A stretch of DNA of 41,746 nt from Acidovorax sp. (GTDB lineage: Bacteria > Pseudomonadota > Gammaproteobacteria > Burkholderiales > Burkholderiaceae_C), in NCBI RefSeq assembly GCF_022763525.1, contig NZ_JALEGG010000075.1:1-41746 (forward strand). The letters are read 5' to 3'. The stretch's first letter is position 1; the number at the start of each line of letters is the position of its first letter. Under the pieces are notes generated by a model. It ran no database searches. It saw only the letters and a program-made list of their open reading frames with translations, and was not told the DNA's origin. Of the stretch, positions 8,717 through 17,471 are shown piece after piece. Both the position numbers and the translations under genes were made by a program.

Positions 8717-8734
8717 AGAACCTGCGAAGGTTCT
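8717..8734 (+). other. Perfect 7-bp RNA hairpin with GNRA tetraloop between uppS and cdsA
   Basis: AGAACCT and AGGTTCT form a perfect 7-bp stem closed by the tetraloop GCGA. It starts 2 nt after the uppS stop and ends 10 nt before cdsA, with GAAAGG as the likely cdsA ribosome binding site just after it. There is no T-run, so it is not an intrinsic terminator. It may shape mRNA stability or cdsA initiation; function is inferred. Confidence 0.5.
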
Positions 8735-8744
8735 GAAAGGCCCC

Positions 8745-9599
8745 ATGCTCAAACAGCGCATCATCACAGCTCTTGTCCTGCTGGCCATTCTGCTGCCGGC
8801 ACTCTTCTACTCCTCCACCGAGCCTTTCACGGTCGTGGTGCTGGTGCTCATGGCCGCCGGGGCGTGGGAATGGGGGCGGCTGAGCGGGTTTGGCCAAGCC
8901 GGGTCTGTGGCGGTGGGAGCCGTGTGCGTGGCCCTGTGCGCTGGCTCGTGGGCATTGGGGTGGCTCGACCGTCCGTTGACGGGGCTCTGGGTGGCTGGGG
9001 GCGGGCTGTGGGTGCTGGCTGCGGCATGGCTGCTCAGGGCCGGCGTGCCGGGCTGGCCGCGCATTCCTTCCGCGGTCAGGCTGGTGGCCGGTGTGCTGGC
9101 TTTGTGGCTGGCGTGGCTGGCGGTGGTACAGGCGCGCAAGGTCGGTATCAATTTCCTGTTGTCCGTGTTGCTGCTGGTGTGGGTGGCCGACATCTTTGCC
9201 TACTTTGCGGGTCGCGCTTTCGGACTGCGTTTCACCAAGGGCAAGCTGGCGCCCTCCATCAGCCCCGGCAAGAGCTGGGAAGGTGTCTGGGGGGGCTTGG
9301 CGGGGGTGGTGGTGATGGCGTTTGCCTGGGTGGCCGCGGATGCCCACTGGCAGGCCGCCGTGCCCAGCTTTTACAGCCGCATGGCACAGCCGGGCTGGTG
9401 GCTGCTGATCATTGCGGCGCTGTTCATGGTTGCCATGAGCGTTTCGGGCGATCTGGTGGAGTCGCTGATCAAGCGCAGCGCGGGCGTCAAGGACAGCAGC
9501 GGGCTGCTGCCGGGCCATGGCGGTGTTCTTGACCGCGTGGATGCCCTGCTGCCCACGCTGCCCCTGGCGATGATGCTGACCAGCCTCACGATGCAATGA
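8745..9599 (+). CDS. cdsA: Phosphatidate cytidylyltransferase (CDP-diglyceride synthase)
   Basis: The 284-residue integral membrane enzyme makes CDP-diacylglycerol from phosphatidic acid and CTP, the branch point of phospholipid synthesis. Multiple hydrophobic segments fill the N-terminal 150 residues. The C-terminus has the complete CdsA signature: SLIKRSAGVKDSSGLLPGH followed by GGVLDRVDAL, with the metal/phosphate-binding KD and DR pairs. SPGKSWEGVWGGLAG is also conserved. Its TGA overlaps the dxr ATG (ATGA), suggesting translational coupling. Length matches the family (about 270-290). Confidence 0.96.
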   Translation: MLKQRIITALVLLAILLPALFYSSTEPFTVVVLVLMAAGAWEWGRLSGFGQAGSVAVGAVCVALCAGSWALGWLDRPLTGLWVAGGGLWVLAAAWLLRAGVPGWPRIPSAVRLVAGVLALWLAWLAVVQARKVGINFLLSVLLLVWVADIFAYFAGRAFGLRFTKGKLAPSISPGKSWEGVWGGLAGVVVMAFAWVAADAHWQAAVPSFYSRMAQPGWWLLIIAALFMVAMSVSGDLVESLIKRSAGVKDSSGLLPGHGGVLDRVDALLPTLPLAMMLTSLTMQ

Positions 9600-10780
9600 T
9601 GAAGAAACAACGAATCACAGTTCTGGGCTCCACCGGGTCCATCGGCACCAGCACGCTGGATGTCGTCTCTCGGCACCCGGATCGGTTTGAGGTGTTTGCC
9701 CTGAGCGCGGCCACGCAGGTGGACCTGATGCTGGCACAGTGCGCTCAGTTCAAGCCCCGCTATGCCGTGATGGCCAGCGCCGACCACGGCCACGCATTGG
9801 CGGAAAAAATCAAGGCAAATGGGCTTCCAACGCAAGTACTTCAAGCGCAAGAAGCTATCGAAACAATAGCATCTCACCCGGATGTGGATGCCGTGATGGC
9901 GGCCATCGTCGGAGCTGCCGGCTTGGCGCCCTGCCTGGCTGCGGCGCGGGCGGGCAAGCGGCTTCTGCTGGCCAACAAGGAAGCCCTGGTGGTCGGTGGC
10001 GGGCTGTTCATGCACACGGTGCGCGAGGGCGGCGCGACCTTGCTGCCCATCGACAGCGAACACTCCGCGATTTTCCAGTGCCTGCCCGAAGACCCGGCAA
10101 CCTGGGCAGACCGGGTGGATAGCATTCTGCTCACGGCGTCCGGTGGCCCATTTCGGCAACGGGACCCCTCCACGCTGTCGCAGATCACGCCCGCGCAGGC
10201 CTGCGCGCATCCCAATTTTTCGATGGGTCGCAAGATCTCGGTGGACTCGGCCACGATGATGAACAAGGCCCTCGAGGTGATCGAGGCGCGCTGGCTGTTT
10301 GATCTGCATCCGGACCAGATCAAGGTGGTGATCCATCCGCAGCAAATCATCCATTCGATGGTGCAATTCAAGGACGCATCCATCCTCGCCCAACTGGGGA
10401 CGCCTGACATGCGCGTGCCCATTGCCTGTGGACTGGCGTGGCCCGAGCGCATCGAGAGTGGCGCAAGCAGGCTTGATTTTTCGGCGCTGTCCGCGCTGGC
10501 ATTCGAGGACGCCGACGCGCGGCGTTTTCCGGGGTTGCACCTGTCGTGGCAAGCGCTCAAATCCGCCGAAGGGACGACAGCCGTGCTCAACGCCGCCAAC
10601 GAGGTGGCCGTGGGTGCGTTTTTGTCGGGCCGGCTGCGGTTTGACCACATCCACGCCGTGAACCTTGCAACTTTGGAGAAGGTTCTGCCCTCCAAGCCTG
10701 ATTCGCTCGCAGCGCTACTGGATCTGGACGCCCAGGCCCGCCACGCCGCCGAGCATGCCGCCGGGCGTCTGGCGGCATGA
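9596..10780 (+). CDS. dxr: 1-deoxy-D-xylulose 5-phosphate reductoisomerase
   Basis: The 394-residue enzyme catalyses the committed step of the MEP isoprenoid pathway, converting DXP to MEP with NADPH. The N-terminal Rossmann motif is GSTGSIGTSTLDVV; next come LLANKEALVVGG, the metal/substrate motif LLPIDSEHSAIFQCL, TASGGPFR and the loop MGRKISVDSATMMNKALE. The start overlaps the cdsA stop; ATG 9599 is an equally possible start. Repeat copy C encodes residues 79-91 (TQVLQAQEAIETI), in the variable stretch before VDAVMAAIVGAAG, without making the protein longer than E. coli Dxr (398). Confidence 0.97.
   Translation: MMKKQRITVLGSTGSIGTSTLDVVSRHPDRFEVFALSAATQVDLMLAQCAQFKPRYAVMASADHGHALAEKIKANGLPTQVLQAQEAIETIASHPDVDAVMAAIVGAAGLAPCLAAARAGKRLLLANKEALVVGGGLFMHTVREGGATLLPIDSEHSAIFQCLPEDPATWADRVDSILLTASGGPFRQRDPSTLSQITPAQACAHPNFSMGRKISVDSATMMNKALEVIEARWLFDLHPDQIKVVIHPQQIIHSMVQFKDASILAQLGTPDMRVPIACGLAWPERIESGASRLDFSALSALAFEDADARRFPGLHLSWQALKSAEGTTAVLNAANEVAVGAFLSGRLRFDHIHAVNLATLEKVLPSKPDSLAALLDLDAQARHAAEHAAGRLAA
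9830..9869 (+). repeat. Twin-hairpin dispersed repeat, copy C (inside dxr)
   Basis: In this degenerate copy ACGCAA replaces GCGCTT, but CAAGCGCAAG and AAGCTAT match consensus, and the second hairpin CTAT/ATAG is intact. The flank GGCTTCCA matches the family. The copy starts at a codon boundary of dxr (phase 0) and reads TQVLQAQEAIETI. Confidence 0.72.
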
Positions 10781-10840
10781 GAGGCTGAGAACCTTTTGTC
10801 CCAACCCGCCATGCACGCCAAAACACGCCGCCTCGTCGTT

Positions 10841-10880
10841 GCAAATGCTCGCCATAGCTCGACTTGTGGCTGTGCTTTGC
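10841..10880. other. Imperfect hairpin in the 184-nt gap between dxr and rseP
   Basis: GCAAA at 10841-10845 pairs with TTTGC at 10876-10880, GC pairs with GC further in, GCCA (10851-10854) pairs with TGGC (10867-10870), and the stem continues by TAG/TTG wobble pairing to a small loop. No open frame fits the gap. No T-run follows, so it is not a simple terminator. It could be a dispersed intergenic repeat or RNA element; only one copy is in this window. Confidence 0.4.
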
Positions 10881-10964
10881 GCCTAGAACCGAAGCGTTTT
10901 CGCGCGCCTTTCGGGCTTGGCCAAGAAACTCTCAGCCCCTGAGTTTTCCACCACGGATCCGAAC

Positions 10965-12329
10965 ATGCTCCTGACTGCCGTTGCCTTCGTCGTGGCCCTC
11001 GGCCTCCTGATTGCGGTGCACGAATACGGCCACTACCGCGTGGCCGTGGCCTGTGGTGTGAAGGTGCTGCGGTTTTCCGTGGGGTTTGGCCAGCCGCTGC
11101 TGCGCTGGCAACCCAAGGGGTCGCCCACTGAGTTTGTGCTGGGCGCATTCCCTCTGGGAGGGTATGTTCGCATGCTGGATGAGCGCGAGGCTCCCGTTGC
11201 GCCGCATGAGCGGCACCTGGCCTTCAACACCCAGCCGCTGCGTTCGCGGGCGGCCATCGTGGCTGCCGGGCCGTTGGCAAACCTTCTGTTGGCAGTGTTG
11301 CTGTACGCCATCGTGAACTGGAACGGCGTGCAGGAGCCCAAGGCGATCCTCGCCAGCCCGGTGTCGGGCTCTGTTGCGCAGAACGCGGGCTTGCGTGGCG
11401 GGGAGTTGGTGATGAACGCGGCGCTGGGCTCTGACGACATGGAGCCTGTGCGTTCGTTTGAGGACCTGCGCTGGCTGCTGACGCGGGGGGCGCTGGAAGG
11501 GGTGAACGTCCGCCTGGACGTGCAACCTGCGTCGCGCACGGCGCATCGCGAGATCCTGCTCGACATGTCGAGCATCGACAGCCGGGAAGCGGACGCGCAA
11601 CTGTTTCGAAAAATCGGAATTCTGGGGCCGTGGACGAGGCCGGTGCTGGGCGAAGTGATGCCCGATGGCGCTGCGGCGCGTGCCGGATTGCGCGAGGGCG
11701 ACGTGGTGCTCCAAGTGGGCGCGACGGAGGTTGTGGACGGACAACAGCTGCGCGAGTTGATCCGCCAATCGGTGCGAGGCCGCGAGCCGCTGGCCCAACC
11801 CTGGCGCATTGACCGCGCTGGCCAATTGCTCACACTCGACGTGGTGCCCGAGGCCAGGGCCGAGCCTGGCATGACGGTGGGCCGCATCGGCGCCTATGTG
11901 GGGGCAGCCCCCGAGTTTGTGACCGTCGAGTACGGCGTCGTGGAAGGGGCCTGGGCGGGCGTGGTCAAGACATGGGACGTCTCGCTGCTGACGCTGAAGA
12001 TGATGGGCCGCATGGTGATCGGGGAGGCATCCCTCAAGAACCTGAGCGGACCCTTGACGATTGCCGACTACGCGGGGCGTTCCGCCAGCCTTGGTTTGAC
12101 GCAGTACCTCGTGTTCCTGGCCCTCATCAGCGTGAGCCTGGGGGTGCTGAACTTGCTTCCGCTGCCCGTCTTGGACGGAGGGCACCTGATGTATTATCTT
12201 TGGGAGGGTGTGACGGGCAAGGCAGTGTCTGACGCATGGATGGAGCGCTTTCAGCGTGGGGGCGTTGCGGTCCTGCTGCTCATGATGTCCATTGCCCTGT
12301 TCAACGATATCACCCGGCTCTTTGGCTAA
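10965..12329 (+). CDS. rseP: RIP zinc metalloprotease RseP (site-2 protease)
   Basis: The 454-residue inner-membrane protease cuts the anti-sigma factor RseA within the membrane during envelope stress, releasing sigma-E, and clears signal peptides. The zinc motif HEYGH is at residues 19-23 in the first membrane segment. PDZ-like periplasmic regions occupy about 115-310, with GEVMPDGAAARAGLREGDVVLQV the clearest. The third zinc ligand motif NLLPLPVLDGGHLMYYLWEG and a last membrane helix close the protein. ATG 10965 is preferred over an upstream TTG-type extension because it gives the standard MLLTAVAFVVALG start. Length is normal (about 450). It is next to bamA and skp, sigma-E-related envelope genes. 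Confidence 0.96.
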   Translation: MLLTAVAFVVALGLLIAVHEYGHYRVAVACGVKVLRFSVGFGQPLLRWQPKGSPTEFVLGAFPLGGYVRMLDEREAPVAPHERHLAFNTQPLRSRAAIVAAGPLANLLLAVLLYAIVNWNGVQEPKAILASPVSGSVAQNAGLRGGELVMNAALGSDDMEPVRSFEDLRWLLTRGALEGVNVRLDVQPASRTAHREILLDMSSIDSREADAQLFRKIGILGPWTRPVLGEVMPDGAAARAGLREGDVVLQVGATEVVDGQQLRELIRQSVRGREPLAQPWRIDRAGQLLTLDVVPEARAEPGMTVGRIGAYVGAAPEFVTVEYGVVEGAWAGVVKTWDVSLLTLKMMGRMVIGEASLKNLSGPLTIADYAGRSASLGLTQYLVFLALISVSLGVLNLLPLPVLDGGHLMYYLWEGVTGKAVSDAWMERFQRGGVAVLLLMMSIALFNDITRLFG

Positions 12330-12374
12330 CACTTCTGCCGCGCTTGCACTGCAACTGCGGCGCTAGCTTCATTC

Positions 12375-14672
12375 ATGAAAAAACACATCAATCGACTGGG
12401 CGTGCGCACCGCATCGGCCGTTGCAGCCATGGTTTTTGCCGCCAACGCGGCATGGGCTCTGGAGCCATTCAAGGTGCAGGACATCCGCGTCGAGGGTCTG
12501 CAGCGCGTGGAACCCGGTACGGTGTTCGCTTCGATGCCCCTGCGGGTGGGCGACGACTACAACGACGAAAAGGGCGCGGCAGCGATCCGCGCGCTTTTTG
12601 GTCTGGGGCTTTTCAAGGATGTCCGCCTGGAAGCCGCGGGCAACGTGCTCGTCGTGGTGGTGGAGGAGCGCCCCACCGTGGCGGATGTGGACTTTGCCGG
12701 TACCCGCGAGTTCGACAAGGATGTGCTCAAGAAAGCCATGCGCGAAGTCGGGCTGACGGAAGGCCGTCCCTATGACAAGGCGCTCACCGACCGGGCTGAG
12801 CAGGAACTCAAGCGCCAGTACATCAACAAGAGCCTGTACGGCGCCGAGGTCGTTACCACCGTCACGCCGATTGAGCGCAACCGGGTCAACCTGACCTTTA
12901 CCGTGACGGAGGGCGAGCCCGCCCGCATTAAGGAAGTCCGCATTGTCGGCAACAAGGCCTTCAGCGAGTCGACCCTGAAGGGACTCTTCGACCAGGACAC
13001 CGGCGGATGGCTCAGCTGGTACACCAAATCCGATCGCTACTCGCGCGCCAAGCTCAATGCCGACCTGGAAACCCTGCGCTCTTACTATCTGCAACGCGGG
13101 TACCTGGAGTTCCGGGTGGACTCTACGCAGGTGGCCATCTCCCCCGACAAGCAGGACATTTCCATCACCGTGAATGTCACCGAGGGCGAGCGCTATGTGG
13201 TGTCTGGCGTCAAGCTCGAAGGCAACTACCTCGATCGCGAAGATGAGTTCAAGTCCCTTGTGACCATCCGTGTGGGCGAGCCCTACAACGCCGACCAGGT
13301 CACCGAAACGACCAAGGCGTTTTCGGAATACTTCGCGCGATTCGGCTTTGCGTTTGCCCGCATTGAGGCCGTGCCCGAGATTGACCGCGAAAACAACCGA
13401 GTGACCTTCGTGCTGCAGGCTGAGCCATCGCGCCGTGCGTATGTGCGACGGATCAACGTGAGCGGCAACAACCGCACGCGGGATGAAGTGATCCGGCGGG
13501 AGTTCCGGCAGTACGAAGCGTCGTGGTACGACGGCGAAAAGATCCGCCTGTCTCGCGACCGTGTAGACCGCCTGGGATTCTTCACGGAAGTGAGCGTGGA
13601 AACCCAGGAAGTGCCTGGTTCTCCCGATCAGGTGGATCTGGTGATCAACGTGGCTGAAAAGCCCACGGGTTCGCTGCAGATGGGCGTAGGGTTCTCCAGT
13701 GCCGAGAAGATGTCGCTGTCGTTCGGAATCAAGCAGGAAAACATTTTCGGTTCCGGCAACTACCTGGGCATCGACGTCAACACCAGCAAGTACCGCCGCA
13801 CGCTGGTGTTCAGCACCACCAACCCCTATTTCACGCCCGAAGGCATTTCGCGCACGCTGGACGTTTACTACCGCACGGACAAGCCCTACGAGGACCAAGG
13901 CGGTAACTACCAGCTCGTCACCACGGGCACGTCTGTGCGGTTTGGCGTGCCTTTCAGCGAGAACGACACAGTGTTCTTTGGTGGTGGGCTGGAGCAGACC
14001 AAGATCAAGCCAGGCACGAACATTCCCGCCACGTACCTTGCCTACGCCGACCAGTTCGGGTACAGCAGCACGTCGATTCCCCTCACCATCGGCTGGTCGC
14101 GTGACGACCGGGACAGTGCGCTGGCACCCAATTCGGGGCGGTATCAGCGCCTCAACTCGGAGTGGTCGGTGGCTGGCGATGCGCGCTACGTTCGCGCCAA
14201 CTACCAATACCAGCAATACGTGCCGCTCAACAAGCGCTTCACCATCGCCTTCAATGGGGAACTGGGCATTGGCAAGGGGATGAATGGCCGGCCCTTCCCG
14301 GTGTTCAAGAATTTCTACTCGGGTGGCCTGGGCTCCGTGCGTGGTTTCGACCAGGGCACTCTGGGGCCGCGCGACGTGACCGGTGCGTCACTGGGCGGAC
14401 CGAAGAAGGTCACGCTGAACGCGGAGTTGATCGCTCCGTTCCCTGGCGCCGGGAACGACCGGACCTTGCGCGTGTTCACGTTCTTCGACGTGGGCAATGT
14501 GTACGGAGAAAACGAGAAGGTCACCTTCAGCGACATGCGTGCATCCGCTGGCGTGGGGCTGAGCTGGATTTCTCCGCTGGGTCCGCTGCGCCTGGCCTTT
14601 GCGCAACCAGTGCGCAAGTTTGCCGGCGATAGAATCCAGAAACTGCAATTCCAGATTGGAACGTCTTTCTAA
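12375..14672 (+). CDS. bamA: Outer membrane protein assembly factor BamA
   Basis: The 765-residue Omp85 protein is the core of the BAM complex, which folds beta-barrel proteins into the outer membrane. A signal peptide spans about residues 1-28, with likely cleavage after AAWA. Five POTRA domains follow to about residue 420; LEPFKVQDIRVEGLQRV begins the first. The C-terminal barrel contains the conserved loop-6 VRGF at 655-658 and ends with a terminal Phe (FQIGTSF), the usual barrel ending. Its TAA overlaps the skp ATG by one base. No strong Shine-Dalgarno precedes the start, though the coding N-terminus is unambiguous. Confidence 0.97.
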   Translation: MKKHINRLGVRTASAVAAMVFAANAAWALEPFKVQDIRVEGLQRVEPGTVFASMPLRVGDDYNDEKGAAAIRALFGLGLFKDVRLEAAGNVLVVVVEERPTVADVDFAGTREFDKDVLKKAMREVGLTEGRPYDKALTDRAEQELKRQYINKSLYGAEVVTTVTPIERNRVNLTFTVTEGEPARIKEVRIVGNKAFSESTLKGLFDQDTGGWLSWYTKSDRYSRAKLNADLETLRSYYLQRGYLEFRVDSTQVAISPDKQDISITVNVTEGERYVVSGVKLEGNYLDREDEFKSLVTIRVGEPYNADQVTETTKAFSEYFARFGFAFARIEAVPEIDRENNRVTFVLQAEPSRRAYVRRINVSGNNRTRDEVIRREFRQYEASWYDGEKIRLSRDRVDRLGFFTEVSVETQEVPGSPDQVDLVINVAEKPTGSLQMGVGFSSAEKMSLSFGIKQENIFGSGNYLGIDVNTSKYRRTLVFSTTNPYFTPEGISRTLDVYYRTDKPYEDQGGNYQLVTTGTSVRFGVPFSENDTVFFGGGLEQTKIKPGTNIPATYLAYADQFGYSSTSIPLTIGWSRDDRDSALAPNSGRYQRLNSEWSVAGDARYVRANYQYQQYVPLNKRFTIAFNGELGIGKGMNGRPFPVFKNFYSGGLGSVRGFDQGTLGPRDVTGASLGGPKKVTLNAELIAPFPGAGNDRTLRVFTFFDVGNVYGENEKVTFSDMRASAGVGLSWISPLGPLRLAFAQPVRKFAGDRIQKLQFQIGTSF

Positions 14673-15190
14673 TGAAACCTATTTCTCGCCATATTTCTTT
14701 GGCCCTGCTGCTGGGCTCGATGGCCCTGGCGGCCCCTGCGCAAGCACAAGAGTTCAAGGCTGGGTTTGTCAACACAGACCGCATCTTCCGGGAAGCCAGC
14801 ACGGCCAAGGCCGCGCAGGCCAAGCTGGAGCAGGAGTTCTCCCGCCGCGAGAAAGAACTGGTGGACATGGGCAACACCCTGAAGACCGCCACGGAAAAAT
14901 TCGAGCGGGAAGCCCCGACGATGGCTGAAAGCCAGCGCACGACCCGCCAGCGGCAGCTGGTGGACCAGGACCGGGAGTTCCAGCGCAAGCGCCGTGAATT
15001 CCAGGAAGACCTGAGCGCCCGCAAGAACGAAGAACTGTCCCAGGTGCTCGAGCGTGCCAACAAGGTGGTGAAGCAAGTTGCAGAGGCTGAAAAGTACGAC
15101 GTGATCCTCCAGGAAGCCGTCTACATCAACCCCAAGCATGACATCACCGACAAGGTGATCAAGGCGCTGAATGCCTCTACCGGCAAGTAA
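14672..15190 (+). CDS. skp: OmpH/Skp family periplasmic chaperone
   Basis: The 172-residue periplasmic chaperone holds unfolded outer-membrane proteins on the way to BamA. The signal peptide is about residues 1-25 (ending APAQAQ), followed by EFKAGFVNTDRIFREAST, the start of the body. Residues about 40-125 are charged and heptad-rich, fitting the coiled-coil tentacles of the Skp trimer. Length is near E. coli Skp (161). It starts on the last base of the bamA stop (TAATG), a tight coupling that fits shared function. Confidence 0.94.
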   Translation: MKPISRHISLALLLGSMALAAPAQAQEFKAGFVNTDRIFREASTAKAAQAKLEQEFSRREKELVDMGNTLKTATEKFEREAPTMAESQRTTRQRQLVDQDREFQRKRREFQEDLSARKNEELSQVLERANKVVKQVAEAEKYDVILQEAVYINPKHDITDKVIKALNASTGK

Positions 15191-15214
15191 GCCGCTGCGT
15201 GGGATGGGTGGCGC

Positions 15215-16198
15215 GTGAGCTTGCTTCTTGGGCACATCGTCGATGCACTCGGTGGCTCGCTGGAAGGAGGTGCGGCACGGGATGCCGTCATCTCCCGCAT
15301 CGCGCCCCTGGAGGTAGCCGGGCCGGGCGACCTCAGTTTCCTGAGCAACCCGCGCTATCAGCAGCAACTGGCCGCCTCCCGGGCGGCCTGTGTCATTGTG
15401 GCGCCTGCCATGCGCGAAGCCGCCTTGGCGCGGGGCGCCTGCATCGTCGCGGACAACCCCTACGTCTATTTTGCGCGGGCCACCCAGCTTTGGCGGCAGC
15501 ACAATGCGCCCGCCGTGCAGGGGGGGGTTCACCCCAGCGCGGTGGTGGATCCTTCGGCCCATGTGGACGCCACTGCCACCGTCGGTCCGCTGTGCGTGGT
15601 GGAGCGCGGTGCGCACATCGGCGCGGGCACCGTGCTCAAGTCTCGCGTGACGGTGGGTGAGGGCTGCCGCATCGGTGCTCGCTGCATCCTGCATTCAGGC
15701 GTGGTGATTGGCGCCGATGGCTTTGGCTTTGCGCCCGACCGTGGTCAATGGGTGAAGATCGAACAATTGGGTGCTGTGCACATTGGCGATGACGTCGAAA
15801 TCGGCGCAAACACCTGCGTGGACCGTGGTGCTCTGCTGGACACCGTCATCGAAGACGGCGTGAAACTCGACAACCTGATCCAGGTCGGGCACAACGTGCG
15901 CATTGGCAAGCACTCTGCCATGGCGGGGTGCGTGGGCATTGCCGGCAGTGCCACCATCGGCGCCCACTGCACGGTGGGTGGCGGTGCCATTGTGCTGGGG
16001 CATCTTGAGCTGGCAGACAACGTGCACATCTCGGCGGCGACCGTGGTCACGCGCTCGCTCACCCAGCCTGGGCAGTACACCGGCATGTTTCCCATCGACG
16101 ACAATGCGCGCTGGGAAAAAAACGCTGCAACACTCAAACAACTGCATAGCTTGCGCGAGCGCATCAAGGCGCTGGAGCAGGCCCTCAAGGCAGCATGA
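15215..16198 (+). CDS. lpxD: UDP-3-O-(3-hydroxyacyl)glucosamine N-acyltransferase
   Basis: The 327-residue enzyme performs the third step of lipid A synthesis, adding a hydroxyacyl chain from ACP to the 2-amine of UDP-3-O-acylglucosamine. The N-terminal uridine-binding domain contains [10 protein letters not shown] near residues 34-43. Left-handed beta-helix hexapeptide repeats run from about 100 to 290, including the catalytic-His region [21 protein letters not shown]-terminal helix ([16 protein letters not shown]) ends it. The start is GTG at 15215, with GGATGG upstream. It follows skp by 24 nt and precedes fabZ by 16 nt. Confidence 0.96.
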   Translation: MSLLLGHIVDALGGSLEGGAARDAVISRIAPLEVAGPGDLSFLSNPRYQQQLAASRAACVIVAPAMREAALARGACIVADNPYVYFARATQLWRQHNAPAVQGGVHPSAVVDPSAHVDATATVGPLCVVERGAHIGAGTVLKSRVTVGEGCRIGARCILHSGVVIGADGFGFAPDRGQWVKIEQLGAVHIGDDVEIGANTCVDRGALLDTVIEDGVKLDNLIQVGHNVRIGKHSAMAGCVGIAGSATIGAHCTVGGGAIVLGHLELADNVHISAATVVTRSLTQPGQYTGMFPIDDNARWEKNAATLKQLHSLRERIKALEQALKAA

Positions 16199-16214
16199 AC
16201 GGAAGAACAACTCG

Positions 16215-16655
16215 ATGATGGATATCCACGCAATTCTCAAGCAACTGCCGCACCGCTACCCGTTCCTGCTGGTGGACAAGGTGATCGAGCTTGAGAGCAA
16301 CGCACGCATCAAGGCCATCAAGAACGTGACGTTCAACGAGCCCTACTTCATGGGGCACTTTCCCGGCCGGCCGGTGATGCCTGGCGTGTTGATCCTCGAG
16401 GCGCTGGCCCAGGCGGCCGGATTGCTGGCTTTCGATGCCATGGGCAAGGTGCCGGATGAGAACAACATCTACTATTTCGTGGGCATCGATGGCGCGCGCT
16501 TCAAGCGTCCCGTGGAGCCGGGTGACCAGTTGATTCTGTCCATCACGATCGACCGCGTGCGCGGTGGCATCTGGAAGTTCAAGGGCGTGGCCAGCGTGGG
16601 CGACGAGGTGGCCTGCGAGGCCGAGCTGATGTGCACCATGCGCAGCGTGGGTTGA
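16215..16655 (+). CDS. fabZ: 3-hydroxyacyl-[acyl-carrier-protein] dehydratase FabZ
   Basis: The 146-residue hot-dog fold enzyme dehydrates 3-hydroxyacyl-ACP in fatty acid elongation and so competes with LpxA and LpxD for hydroxyacyl-ACP. Seen: [17 protein letters not shown], the active-site [20 protein letters not shown] with the catalytic His and Glu, and [19 protein letters not shown]. Two adjacent ATG codons (16215 and 16218) are possible starts. Length is typical. Its place between lpxD and lpxA is the standard proteobacterial order. Confidence 0.97.
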   Translation: MMDIHAILKQLPHRYPFLLVDKVIELESNARIKAIKNVTFNEPYFMGHFPGRPVMPGVLILEALAQAAGLLAFDAMGKVPDENNIYYFVGIDGARFKRPVEPGDQLILSITIDRVRGGIWKFKGVASVGDEVACEAELMCTMRSVG

Positions 16656-16672
16656 TCACACCCTGGCAAGCC

Positions 16673-17461
16673 GTGAGCAACATCCACCCCACAGCCATCG
16701 TTGATCCGCGCGCACAAATCGACGCGACGGCCAGCATCGGGCCCTACAGCGTCATCGGCGCCCACGTCGTCATCGGCGCGGGCACCACGGTGGGTGCGCA
16801 CTGCGTGATCGATGGGCGTACCACGCTGGGCCGCGACAACCGCATCTTTCAGTTCAATTCGATTGGCGCCGTTCCGCAGGACAAGAAGTACGCGGGCGAG
16901 CCCACCGAGTTGGTCATCGGCGACCGCAACACCATCCGCGAGTTCTGCACGCTCAATCTGGGCGTGCCGCAGGCGGGCGGCATCACGACGGTGGGGAACG
17001 ACAACTGGATCATGGCGTACACCCACATCGCCCATGATTGCCATGTCGGGAACCACACCACGCTGGCCAACAACACGACGCTGGCCGGCCATGTCATTCT
17101 GGGCGATTGGGTGACCGTGGGCGGGCTGACGGGCATCCACCAATTCGTCAAGGTCGGCGCGCATGCCATGGTGGGCTTTGCGAGCGCAGTGTCCCAGGAC
17201 GTGCCCCCGTTCATGCTGGTGGATGGCAATCCGCTGGCTGTGCGGGGCTACAACGTGGTGGGGCTGCGCCGGCGCGGGTTCTCGCCCGAGCGCATCGATG
17301 CCGTCAAGCAGATGCACAAGCTGATCTATCGCCAGGGACTCACGCTGGCGGCCGCGCGTGCTGCCATCGGGGAACTCGCGCAGTCCGCGCCAGAGGCGGG
17401 CGCTGACGTGGCCCTGATGGAGCAGTTCCTGGCCGATGCCACCCGTGGCATCGTGCGTTGA
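16673..17461 (+). CDS. lpxA: Acyl-[ACP]-UDP-N-acetylglucosamine O-acyltransferase
   Basis: The 262-residue enzyme starts lipid A synthesis by moving a 3-hydroxyacyl chain to the 3-OH of UDP-GlcNAc. It is almost wholly a hexapeptide left-handed beta helix, beginning [20 protein letters not shown], with the catalytic-His region [21 protein letters not shown] and a C-terminal helical part from about residue 190. GTG at 16673 gives exactly the E. coli LpxA length; an upstream in-frame extension overlaps fabZ and is rejected. It lies 17 nt after fabZ and 10 nt before lpxB. Confidence 0.96.
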   Translation: MSNIHPTAIVDPRAQIDATASIGPYSVIGAHVVIGAGTTVGAHCVIDGRTTLGRDNRIFQFNSIGAVPQDKKYAGEPTELVIGDRNTIREFCTLNLGVPQAGGITTVGNDNWIMAYTHIAHDCHVGNHTTLANNTTLAGHVILGDWVTVGGLTGIHQFVKVGAHAMVGFASAVSQDVPPFMLVDGNPLAVRGYNVVGLRRRGFSPERIDAVKQMHKLIYRQGLTLAAARAAIGELAQSAPEAGADVALMEQFLADATRGIVR

Positions 17462-17471
17462 GGCGCAAACC

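Noticed and set aside
12369-14216. A 615-residue frame antisense to bamA, and similar long frames antisense to ftsH (29408-31327) and the CHASE gene (37696-39609)
   Set aside because: All are shadows of well-recognised genes with no ribosome binding site or family motif.
16128-16170. Sequence CATAGCTTGCGC near the lpxD end, similar to part of the repeat
   Set aside because: Needs gaps to align, lacks both hairpins, and encodes the usual LpxD C-terminal helix.
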